Below, piece after piece: positions 1 through 5,496 of a stretch of DNA of 5,496 nt. The notes under the pieces are model-generated. The model had not been told where the DNA came from. It saw nothing but the letters and a program-made list of their open reading frames with translations, and ran no database searches. The position numbers and the translations under genes were made by a program. The DNA is from an uncultured Bacteroidota bacterium (lineage in GTDB: Bacteria; Bacteroidota; Bacteroidia; Flavobacteriales; Flavobacteriaceae), in assembly GCA_903888655.1 (NCBI GenBank), contig CAISUR010000044.1, positions 1 through 5,496 of the forward strand. Reading direction: 5' to 3'. Within the stretch, counting starts at the first letter, position 1. Each line of letters starts with the position of its first letter.

Positions 1-48
1 CCTGCTGCAACAAAACCTGCAACACCTGCAACACCAGAAAAAAAATAA
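1..48 (+). CDS. secG: C-terminal tail of probable SecG (partial, 5' end outside window)
   Basis: Frame 1 is open from the window edge to a TAA at 46-48 and encodes only 15 residues, PAATKPATPATPEKK. This is a Pro/Ala/Thr-rich, Lys-ended, low-complexity tail. SecG is the small two-helix membrane subunit of the SecYEG translocon, and flavobacterial SecG proteins often carry an extended tail of this kind. The gene also commonly sits directly before groES in these genomes. The identification therefore rests on tail composition and gene order; no membrane helix or diagnostic SecG residue lies inside the window. A terminator follows 24 bases after the stop, so this gene belongs to a transcription unit separate from groESL. 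Another secreted or membrane protein with a PAT-rich tail is possible. Confidence 0.55.
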   Translation, partial: PAATKPATPATPEKK

Positions 49-70
49 TATCAATACATTAAAAGAGAAA

Positions 71-98
71 GTCCCGAGTAATATCGGGATTTTTTTTT
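71..98 (+). terminator. Rho-independent terminator after probable secG
   Basis: A six-pair GC-rich stem, TCCCGA (72-77) with TCGGGA (84-89), closes a six-base loop and can be extended by a G-U pair (71 with 90). It is followed at once by nine T residues (90-98). This is a classic intrinsic terminator, placed between the end of the upstream gene and the groES promoter region. Confidence 0.88.
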
Positions 99-156
99 GA
101 TTAAAATATTTATTGCATCTGATGTATACTCTGAAAATATGTCAGTTTAATCTAAA

Positions 157-172
157 TGGCACAATTTCTGAA
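157..172 (+). promoter_or_regulatory. Sigma-54-like -24/-12 promoter of groES-groEL
   Basis: TGGCAC (157-162), five bases, then CTGAA (168-172) matches the sigma-54 pattern TGGCAC-N5-TTGCA. The GG element (158-159) and the downstream G (170) have the canonical spacing. The -24 half is perfect, while the -12 half is imperfect (CTGAA, with GA in place of the usual GC). I found no TAnnTTTG element of the usual Bacteroidota housekeeping type between 99 and 222. If used, transcription would start about 12 bases downstream, near 182-184, giving a leader of roughly 40 bases before groES. The assignment is inferred from pattern only. Confidence 0.5.
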
Positions 173-222
173 ATAAAGAATGCAATCTTAAAAATTTTAA
201 TTAATTATAAAATAGAAAAATT

Positions 223-498
223 ATGGCATTAAACATTAAACCACTTTCAGACCGAGTTATTGTGGAACCAGCTGCTGCTGAAACACAAACAGCTTCTGGA
301 ATCATTATTCCAGATACGGCAAAAGAAAAACCACAAAAAGGAGTTGTTGTTGCTGTAGGAAATGGCAAAAAAGACGAACCTTTAACTGTCAAAGTTGGCG
401 ATACCGTGTTATATGGTAAATACGCTGGAACCGATTTAAAATTTGATGGAAAAGACTATCTAATCATGCGAGAAGATGATATTCTTGCTGTAATCTAA
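223..498 (+). CDS. groES: Co-chaperonin GroES (Cpn10/Hsp10)
   Basis: This 91-residue protein has the normal length for GroES, the heptameric lid that closes the GroEL folding chamber in the cytoplasm in an ATP-dependent way. The N-terminal signature IKPLSDRVIVEP (residues 5-16) is typical. The mobile loop follows at about 17-36 and contains the hydrophobic GIII segment (26-29) that contacts the GroEL apical domain. The later core includes VGDTVLYGKYAGT (58-70), and the protein ends in the usual YLIMREDDILAVI strand (79-91). The ATG at 223 gives the expected MALNIKPL start. The leader before it is A/T-rich with no clear Shine-Dalgarno sequence, as is usual in Bacteroidota. It is the first gene of a two-gene operon, 72 bases ahead of groEL, and probably shares the upstream sigma-54-like promoter. 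Confidence 0.98.
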   Translation: MALNIKPLSDRVIVEPAAAETQTASGIIIPDTAKEKPQKGVVVAVGNGKKDEPLTVKVGDTVLYGKYAGTDLKFDGKDYLIMREDDILAVI

Positions 499-532
499 TT
501 TTTTTCAGATCTCAGATTTACGATGAAAAAAA
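499..532 (+). repeat. Inverted repeat and seven-base repeats in the groES-groEL spacer
   Basis: TTTTTTTCA (499-507) is a perfect nine-base inverted match to TGAAAAAAA (524-532). Between the arms lie seven-base units CAGATCT (506-512) and CAGATTT (513-519), which differ at one position, followed by a weaker unit ACGATGA (520-526) that shares the central GAT. The stem is almost all A-T and is followed by AT-rich sequence rather than a clean U tract, so it is at best a weak terminator or pause. The groEL start lies 38 bases further on. Confidence 0.55.
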
Positions 533-570
533 ATTAAACAGAAAAAATAAAACATTAAATAAAAATTAAA

Positions 571-2202
571 ATGGCAAAAGATATAAAATTCGATATTGAA
601 GCACGTGATGGTTTAAAACGCGGTGTTGATGCATTAGCAAATGCAGTAAAAGTAACTCTAGGACCAAAAGGTCGCAATGTAATTATTGGAAAATCATTTG
701 GTGGACCAAACGTTACTAAAGATGGTGTGACTGTTGCAAAAGAAATTGAGTTGAAAGATCCATTAGAAAATATGGGCGCTCAAATGGTGAAAGAAGTAGC
801 TTCAAAAACTAATGATTTAGCTGGTGACGGAACTACTACAGCTACCGTATTGGCGCAAGCAATTGTTAAAGAAGGATTAAAAAATGTTGCTGCTGGAGCT
901 AATCCAATGGATTTAAAACGTGGTATTGATAAAGCTGTTGAAGCTATTGTGGCTGATCTTGGCAAACAAGCTAAAGTAGTAGGAAGCGATTCTGAAAAAA
1001 TTAAACAAATTGCTTCTATTTCCGCAAACAATGATGAAGTAATTGGGGAATTAATTGCTACTGCTTTCGGAAAAGTAGGTAAAGAAGGTGTTATCACAGT
1101 TGAAGAAGCCAAAGGAACAGATACTTATGTGGATGTGGTAGAAGGAATGCAGTTTGATAGAGGTTATTTATCGCCATACTTTGTTACTAATCCTGAGAAA
1201 ATGAATGTAGAATTAGAAAATCCTTACATTCTTTTATACGATAAAAAAGTTTCTTCACTTAAAGAATTATTACCAGTTTTAGAACCAGTTGCACAATCTG
1301 GGAAACCATTATTGATTATTGCAGAAGATGTTGATGGTGAAGCATTATCAACATTGGTAGTAAATAAATTGCGTGGTGCCTTAAAAATTGCTGCGGTTAA
1401 AGCTCCTGGATTTGGAGACAGAAGAAAAGCTATGTTAGAAGACATTGCTATTTTAACGGGTGGAACCGTTATTGCAGAAGAAAGTGGTTACACCCTTGAA
1501 AATGCAACTTTGGAAATGTTGGGTACAGCCGAAAAAATTACTATCGATAAAGACAATACTACTATTGTTAACGGTGCTGGAAATGCTGATTTAATCAAAA
1601 ATAGAGTGAATCAAATCAAAGGTCAAATGGAAACTACGACTTCTGATTATGATAAAGAAAAATTGCAAGAGCGTTTGGCTAAATTGGCTGGCGGTGTGGC
1701 TGTTCTTTATGTAGGTGCTGCATCAGAAGTAGAGATGAAAGAGAAAAAAGATCGTGTTGATGATGCTTTACATGCTACTCGTGCTGCTGTTGAAGAAGGA
1801 ATTGTTGCTGGAGGTGGTGTTGCATTATTAAGAGCAAAATCGGCTTTACTTTCATTAACTACTGAAAACCCAGATGAAGTAACAGGAATTCAAATTGTAG
1901 CTCGTGCCGTAGAATCTCCATTACGAACTATTGTAGAAAATGCTGGTCTTGAAGGTTCTGTAGTAGTAGCAAAAGTTTCGGAAGGAACAGGTGATTTTGG
2001 TTATAATGCCAAAACAGACGAATATGTAGACATGCTAAAAGCAGGAATCATCGATCCTAAAAAAGTAACTCGTGTAGCATTAGAAAACGCGGCTTCTGTT
2101 GCCGGAATGATTCTTACTACGGAGTGCGCTTTAGTAGAAATTAAAGAAGAAAATGCTGGTGGCGGGATGCCGATGGGTGGTGGAATGCCAGGAATGATGT
2201 AA
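571..2202 (+). CDS. groEL: Chaperonin GroEL (Cpn60/Hsp60)
   Basis: This 543-residue protein is a full-length GroEL, which forms the double-ring ATP-driven cytoplasmic chamber in which proteins fold under the GroES lid. The equatorial domain begins with VKVTLGPKGRNV (27-38). Nucleotide-site residues are visible: D51 in TKDGVTVAKEIEL, the GDGTTT loop (85-90), and D398 just before ALHATRAAVEEG, matching the ATP-hydrolysis aspartate of E. coli. AGGGVALL (413-420) is the conserved second equatorial nucleotide-binding segment. The apical domain lies roughly at 190-375 and includes KAPGFGDRRKAMLEDIA (277-293). The C-terminus is the usual flexible Gly-Met tail (GGGMPMGGGMPGMM). The ATG at 571 gives the standard MAKDIKFD start. 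It is the second gene of the groES operon and is closed by a strong terminator. I see nothing broken or unusual. Confidence 0.99.
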   Translation: MAKDIKFDIEARDGLKRGVDALANAVKVTLGPKGRNVIIGKSFGGPNVTKDGVTVAKEIELKDPLENMGAQMVKEVASKTNDLAGDGTTTATVLAQAIVKEGLKNVAAGANPMDLKRGIDKAVEAIVADLGKQAKVVGSDSEKIKQIASISANNDEVIGELIATAFGKVGKEGVITVEEAKGTDTYVDVVEGMQFDRGYLSPYFVTNPEKMNVELENPYILLYDKKVSSLKELLPVLEPVAQSGKPLLIIAEDVDGEALSTLVVNKLRGALKIAAVKAPGFGDRRKAMLEDIAILTGGTVIAEESGYTLENATLEMLGTAEKITIDKDNTTIVNGAGNADLIKNRVNQIKGQMETTTSDYDKEKLQERLAKLAGGVAVLYVGAASEVEMKEKKDRVDDALHATRAAVEEGIVAGGGVALLRAKSALLSLTTENPDEVTGIQIVARAVESPLRTIVENAGLEGSVVVAKVSEGTGDFGYNAKTDEYVDMLKAGIIDPKKVTRVALENAASVAGMILTTECALVEIKEENAGGGMPMGGGMPGMM

Positions 2203-2208
2203 TTCTTT

Positions 2209-2236
2209 GAAGTACAAAGTTAGAAATACGAAGTTC
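2209..2236 (+). repeat. Four tandem seven-base repeats after groEL
   Basis: The bases just after the groEL stop divide into four heptamers: GAAGTAC (2209-2215), AAAGTTA (2216-2222), GAAATAC (2223-2229) and GAAGTTC (2230-2236). All four keep AA at positions 2-3 and T at position 5, and three keep the G at position 4. The array sits between the stop codon and the terminator stem and has no coding or structural role that I can see. Confidence 0.6.
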
Positions 2237-2244
2237 TACATAAT

Positions 2245-2284
2245 AAATATCCGCTTTGTCAATGATGAAGCGGATATTTTTTTT
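2245..2284 (+). terminator. Strong Rho-independent terminator of groESL
   Basis: A perfect 12-pair stem, AAATATCCGCTT (2245-2256) with AAGCGGATATTT (2268-2279), surrounds an 11-base loop. A run of eight T residues (2277-2284) follows, beginning within the end of the stem. The core of this hairpin recurs, with two base changes, as the terminator of the dedA gene near 5163-5187. Confidence 0.93.
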
Positions 2285-2343
2285 CAATTGAAATTAAAAA
2301 AACACGTTAATAAATAAAGTTACTAAATTGATATACATTTCTT

Positions 2344-2372
2344 TTTGGTTTCATTCAATTTAATTACTTTTG
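2344..2372 (+). promoter_or_regulatory. Bacteroidota-type promoter of sucC
   Basis: TTTG (2344-2347) and TACTTTTG (2365-2372) match the -33 TTTG and -7 TAnnTTTG elements of the Bacteroidota primary sigma factor, with a 17-base spacer. Transcription would start near 2379, leaving a leader of about 44 bases before the ATG at 2423. The site lies downstream of the groEL terminator, so sucC is transcribed on its own. Confidence 0.72.
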
Positions 2373-2422
2373 CGAAACATTTTTCTGAATTTGCTTCAGA
2401 ATCTAATAGACAAACTTTTATT

Positions 2423-3616
2423 ATGAATATACACGAATATCAAGGAAAAGAAATTTTAGCAAAATATGGTGTGCGCGTTCAACGTGGAATCGTTGCTAAT
2501 AGTCCGGTAGAAGCTGTTGCTGCTGCAAAACAATTAACTACTGAAACGGGAACGAGTTGGTATGTTATTAAGGCTCAAATCCATGCTGGAGGAAGAGGTA
2601 AAGGTGGTGGTGTAAAATTGGCTAAAAATTTAGACCAAGTTGCTGAAATTTCGGAACAAATTATTGGAATGCAATTGATTACCCCGCAAACTCCACCAGA
2701 AGGAAAACAAGTACACAAAGTTTTAATTGCCGAAGATGTATACTATCCAGGAGAAAGTGAAACCTCAGAATTTTATATGTCTGTCTTATTAAATAGAGCT
2801 AAAGGAAGAAACATGATTATGTATTCTACTGAAGGTGGAATGGATATTGAAGAAGTTGCAGAACACACACCTCATTTAATTTTTACAGAAGAAATTGATC
2901 CAGCCGTTGGATTGCAAGGTTTTCAAGCGAGAAGAATTGCTTTTAACCTTGGCCTTTCGGGAAATGCATTTAAAGAAATGGTGAAATTTGTTGATTCATT
3001 ATACAATGCTTACATCGGAAGTGATGCGTCAATGTTTGAAATCAATCCAGTTCTTAAAACATCCGACAATAAAATTTTAGCGGTTGATGCTAAAGTAAAT
3101 ATCGATGATAATGCATTATATCGTCAACCTAAATATGCAGAAATGCGTGACATTAGAGAAGAAAATCCAATTGAAGTAGAAGCTAAAGAAGCAGGATTAA
3201 ACTATGTAGATCTTGATGGAACAGTAGGTTGTATGGTGAATGGTGCTGGATTAGCAATGGCAACAATGGATTTAATTAAATATGCAGGTTTTGAACCGGC
3301 TAACTTCCTTGATGTAGGTGGAACTGCTGATGCAAAACGTGTAGAATTGGCTTTTAGAATCATCCTGAAAGATCCTAATGTAAAAGCAATTTTGATTAAT
3401 ATATTTGGTGGAATCGTTCGTTGCGACCGTGTAGCTCAAGGAGTTGTTGACGCCTACAAAAATATGGGAGATGCAATTAAAGTTCCAATCATTGTACGTC
3501 TACAAGGAACCAATGCCGAAATTGCTAAAGAATTAATTGACAATTCCGGAATGCCAATTTTATCGGCAGTACAATTCCAAGAAGCTGCTGATCAAGTTCA
3601 AAAAGCACTTTCGTAA
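2423..3616 (+). CDS. sucC: Succinyl-CoA synthetase (ADP-forming) beta subunit
   Basis: SucC pairs with SucD to convert succinyl-CoA and ADP or GDP to succinate, CoA and ATP or GTP in the cytoplasmic TCA cycle. The protein has 397 residues, close to the usual 385-400. The N-terminus MNIHEYQGKEILAKYGV is diagnostic. The ATP-grasp domain fills the first 240 or so residues, with K50 and the AGGRGKGGGVKL loop (55-66). The metal and nucleotide residues are seen as N208 in FEINPV and D222 in VDAKVN. The C-terminal ligase/CoA-type domain carries the family signature NGAGLAMATMD (273-283), FLDVGGTAD (295-303) and NIFGGIVRCD (326-335). The frame is open further upstream through a TTG at 2345, but those 26 extra residues overlap the promoter and are foreign to the family, so ATG 2423 is the start. 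No sucD is adjacent. Confidence 0.97.
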   Translation: MNIHEYQGKEILAKYGVRVQRGIVANSPVEAVAAAKQLTTETGTSWYVIKAQIHAGGRGKGGGVKLAKNLDQVAEISEQIIGMQLITPQTPPEGKQVHKVLIAEDVYYPGESETSEFYMSVLLNRAKGRNMIMYSTEGGMDIEEVAEHTPHLIFTEEIDPAVGLQGFQARRIAFNLGLSGNAFKEMVKFVDSLYNAYIGSDASMFEINPVLKTSDNKILAVDAKVNIDDNALYRQPKYAEMRDIREENPIEVEAKEAGLNYVDLDGTVGCMVNGAGLAMATMDLIKYAGFEPANFLDVGGTADAKRVELAFRIILKDPNVKAILINIFGGIVRCDRVAQGVVDAYKNMGDAIKVPIIVRLQGTNAEIAKELIDNSGMPILSAVQFQEAADQVQKALS

Positions 3617-3658
3617 CCCAATACAGTAATAAATCAGAGAGAAATCGTACTGAGTAAT

Positions 3659-3718
3659 AAAGACAAAGGAGTAGAAAAATATGTTCTACTCCTTTTTTTA
3701 TGGTTTTTTTTTGTCTTT
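3659..3718 (+). terminator. Terminator between convergent sucC and lysA, probably bidirectional
   Basis: The main stem is a perfect 12-pair hairpin, AAAGGAGTAGAA (3665-3676) with TTCTACTCCTTT (3684-3695), with a seven-base loop. Seven T residues (3693-3699) follow on the + strand, a strong terminator for sucC. An alternative outer pairing, AAAGACAAA (3659-3667) with TTTGTCTTT (3710-3718), overlaps the base of the stem. Read on the - strand, the same hairpin is followed by TTTGTCTTTATT, a poorer U tract, and lies just beyond the lysA stop, so it could also terminate lysA. Confidence 0.88.
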
Positions 3719-3727
3719 AATTATTGA

Positions 3728-4933
3728 TTAGAACTCCAAAACAATTTGGTTTTTAATTAAATCTTCAAAAGTTTCTCGTTTACTAATCAAGTGTCCTTTG
3801 CCGTCTTTCCATAATACCTCGGCAGGTTTGTAACGTGAATTGTAGTTAGATGCCATAGAAAAACAATACGCCCCAGCATTTTTGAAACACAAGATATCTC
3901 CCTCGTTTATTTCTGCGATGCGCCTGTTATTGGCAAAAGTATCGGTTTCACAAATATATCCTACAACCGTATAGAAACGTTCTTTACCTTTAGGATTAGA
4001 AATATTTTCAATAGTATGTTGCGAACCATAAAACATTGGACGAATCAAATGATTGAAACCTGAGTCAATTCCAGCAAAAACTGTTGAAGTGGTTTGTTTT
4101 ACTACATTGACTTTTGCCAAGAAAAAACCAGCTTCACTGACCAGAAATTTCCCAGGTTCAAACGCTAGTGTTAATGAACGACCATAGTCTTTTTCGAAAG
4201 CCAAAAAACGTTTGGATAATTTTTTACCTAATTCCTCTATATTGGTTTCAATATCTCCTTTTTTGTAAGGTACCTTAAATCCAGAACCAAAATCAAGAAA
4301 ATCTAGTTGTTTGAATTGTTTTGCGGCGTCAAAAAGAATTTCGGCTGCATACAAAAACACTTCAATGTCTAAAATATCAGAACCGGTGTGCATGTGAATA
4401 CCGTTAATATGCATTCCCGTATTTTCAACAATTCTTAAGATATGAGGAATTTGATAGATAGAAATTCCAAATTTACTATCAATATGACCTACAGAGATAT
4501 TTTGATTTCCTCCTGCCATAACATGTGGATTGATGCGAATACAAACTGGAACGGCAGGATATTTGGCACCAAAATGCTCTAAAACAGAGAGATTATCAAT
4601 ATTAATTTGCACACCCAGTTGCGCAACTTCTTCAATTTCTTCAAAGGAAACTCCATTGGGAGTAAATATGATTTTGTCTGGTGTAAACCCTGCATGTAAA
4701 CCCAATTGCACTTCTTGATAAGAAACGGTATCTAAACCACTTCCGCATTTTTTTAATAATTTTAAAATGGAAAGGTTAGACAAGGCTTTCATCGCATAAT
4801 TAATGCGAAGTTTTTCGACCTTTGAAAAAGCTGCAGTTAAACGGTTGTATTGTTGCTCAATAATTGAAGCATCATATACAAACAAAGGATTGCCATATTC
4901 TTCAGCAAGTGCTAAGAGCTCTTTTGGTTGCAT
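3728..4933 (-). CDS. lysA: Diaminopimelate decarboxylase, PLP-dependent
   Basis: LysA removes CO2 from meso-diaminopimelate to give L-lysine, the last step of lysine synthesis in the cytoplasm. The protein has 401 residues and the fold-type III (alanine-racemase-like barrel plus C-terminal beta domain) layout. The PLP lysine is K49 in NYAMKAL. HMHTGSD (180-186) and the glycine-rich phosphate loop DFGSGF (214-219) follow. EPGKFLVSEAG (259-269) is the counterpart of the usual EPGR segment. RPMFY (298-302), the catalytic cysteine C328 in CETDTF (328-333), and GAYCFSM (354-360) complete the active site. The ATG at 4933 is chosen because an in-frame TAA lies 27 bases upstream with no start codon between. 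It is transcribed alone towards sucC from a clear promoter. Related decarboxylases of polyamine or arginine metabolism are less likely given these motifs and the close resemblance to Bacteroidota LysA. Confidence 0.93.
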   Translation of the reverse strand: MQPKELLALAEEYGNPLFVYDASIIEQQYNRLTAAFSKVEKLRINYAMKALSNLSILKLLKKCGSGLDTVSYQEVQLGLHAGFTPDKIIFTPNGVSFEEIEEVAQLGVQINIDNLSVLEHFGAKYPAVPVCIRINPHVMAGGNQNISVGHIDSKFGISIYQIPHILRIVENTGMHINGIHMHTGSDILDIEVFLYAAEILFDAAKQFKQLDFLDFGSGFKVPYKKGDIETNIEELGKKLSKRFLAFEKDYGRSLTLAFEPGKFLVSEAGFFLAKVNVVKQTTSTVFAGIDSGFNHLIRPMFYGSQHTIENISNPKGKERFYTVVGYICETDTFANNRRIAEINEGDILCFKNAGAYCFSMASNYNSRYKPAEVLWKDGKGHLISKRETFEDLIKNQIVLEF

Positions 4934-5014
4934 TTTGAAAAAAATTAAATTTAAAAATAATTAAGAATTTTCCATTTAACTAATTAAATAGGAAGAGGAA
5001 ACTATTCTATGATA

Positions 5015-5045
5015 CAAAGGTATTGTTTGAAATAGGTTTTACAAA
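5015..5045 (-). promoter_or_regulatory. Bacteroidota-type promoter of lysA
   Basis: On the - strand, TTTG (5045-5042) is followed after exactly 19 bases by TACCTTTG (5022-5015), a perfect match to TTTG-N19-TAnnTTTG. Transcription would start near 5008, giving a leader of about 75 bases before the ATG at 4933. The leader is AT-rich, without a visible riboswitch or Shine-Dalgarno sequence. Confidence 0.82.
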
Positions 5046-5154
5046 CTGGTTTAGTATTTATATGAAATTCTCATTTTCACACATTTTTTTAGGCTAAAAA
5101 AAGTATTTTACTAATTTTTTTGAACAATCGTTTATAAATTCATTACGATATGAC

Positions 5155-5187
5155 ATAGAAAATCCGCTTTATCATCGACAAAGCGGA
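5155..5187 (-). terminator. Terminator hairpin after the dedA-family gene
   Basis: On the - strand, TCCGCTTT (5187-5180) pairs perfectly with AAAGCGGA (5170-5163) over a nine-base loop. A short U tract follows, TTTTCTAT (5162-5155). It begins 25 bases beyond the dedA stop and lies upstream of the lysA promoter, so it insulates lysA. The stem and loop are nearly the same as those of the groEL terminator. Confidence 0.78.
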
Positions 5188-5212
5188 CCTTATTTTAATT
5201 GCATTTATTAAA

Positions 5213-5496
5213 TTATTTTCTTTTTTTAAGTAATTTAATAATTACTGGAACGGTTGTAAAAGCAACAATTCCAATTACTATAAATTCGATGTAATGTTTT
5301 AGATCAATACCAAATTCATTTTTAAATAACTCATATAAGTAATGACCCGAAAAAGTCATGGTAAACGACCAAAGAATAGAACCCAACACGGTAAAGAACA
5401 TGAACTTCTTTTTATCCATTGCTACAATTCCCGCTACTACGGGTGCAAAAGTTCTGACGATAGGCAAAAATCGTGCAAAAACAATAGCTTTGGTAC
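5213..5496 (-). CDS. DedA-family membrane protein, C-terminal part (5' end outside window)
   Basis: The frame is open from the right edge to a TAA at 5213-5215 and encodes 93 visible residues starting TKAIVFARFLPIVRTFAP. This is the core motif of DedA (SNARE-associated/VTT) inner-membrane proteins. The two arginines, ARF and VRT, are six residues apart, as are the essential R130 and R136 of E. coli YqjA. A hydrophobic helix follows at about residues 32-55 (FMFFTVLGSILWSFTMTF), then a short polar stretch and a final helix (about 66-87) ending in the basic tail KLLKKRK. DedA proteins act in membrane lipid and proton-linked homeostasis, and some members move undecaprenyl phosphate or other lipids across the membrane; the substrate here cannot be told. 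A TTG at 5467 lies inside the motif and is not the start; the true start is beyond the window. Confidence 0.9.
   Translation of the reverse strand, partial: TKAIVFARFLPIVRTFAPVVAGIVAMDKKKFMFFTVLGSILWSFTMTFSGHYLYELFKNEFGIDLKHYIEFIVIGIVAFTTVPVIIKLLKKRK

Noticed and set aside
99..222. CIRCE/HrcA operator or housekeeping promoter before groES
   Set aside because: No TTAGCACTC/GAGTGCTAA inverted repeat and no TAnnTTTG element with a properly spaced TTTG could be found; only the sigma-54-like site stands out.
201..392. Open frame on the - strand opposite groES
   Set aside because: It mirrors groES codons, runs out into the AT-rich leader and has no family resemblance.
780..1445. Open frames on the - strand opposite groEL (about 780-1112 and 1224-1445)
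   Set aside because: They lie wholly antisense to a highly conserved gene, encode no recognisable domain, and have no promoter or spacing of their own.
3625..3661. Direct repeat AGTAATAAA at 3625-3633 and 3653-3661
   Set aside because: Only nine AT-rich bases in two copies within the sucC-lysA spacer; easily expected by chance and with no associated structure.
4530..4718. Open frame on the + strand opposite lysA
   Set aside because: It is antisense to a conserved enzyme, with no recognisable motif or transcription signal.
4934..5010. Lysine riboswitch (L-box) in the lysA leader
   Set aside because: The leader from the inferred start is only about 75 bases and AT-rich, far too short for the L-box fold, and no conserved stems are visible.
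1..5496. A new multi-gene system, mobile element, CRISPR array or defence island
   Set aside because: All coding sequence is explained by conserved housekeeping families in separate transcription units, and there is no transposase, integrase, regular spacer array, tRNA or shift in base composition.

Overview
The window looks like a chromosomal housekeeping segment of a Bacteroidota bacterium, most likely Flavobacterium or a close relative. The evidence is AT-rich DNA, A-rich translation starts without clear Shine-Dalgarno sequences, two promoters of the Bacteroidota type (TTTG, spacer, TAnnTTTG), proteins with a strong flavobacterial flavour, and the order end of probable secG, groES, groEL.

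From left to right on the + strand there is a 15-codon tail of a probable SecG followed by its terminator. Next is the groES-groEL chaperonin operon, with a sigma-54-like -24/-12 promoter in front and a strong hairpin terminator behind. Then comes a single-gene unit for the beta subunit of succinyl-CoA synthetase (sucC), with its own promoter and a terminator. On the - strand, converging on sucC, lies lysA (diaminopimelate decarboxylase) with a near-ideal Bacteroidota promoter. Upstream of lysA, also on the - strand, is the C-terminal part of a DedA-family membrane protein that runs off the right edge. No gene-free stretch exceeds 300 bases; the longest is 4934-5212 (279 bases), which holds the dedA terminator and the lysA promoter and leader.

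The genes do not form one pathway: protein export, protein folding, the TCA cycle, lysine/peptidoglycan precursor synthesis and membrane lipid handling are simply neighbours, separated by terminators. I see no mobile element, CRISPR array, RNA gene or defence system, and no undescribed multi-gene system. The points most worth a second look are in the spacers: a sigma-54-like site as the only recognisable promoter of groESL, two nearly identical terminator hairpins behind unrelated genes (groEL and dedA), and short seven-base tandem repeats placed just after the stop codons of both groES and groEL.
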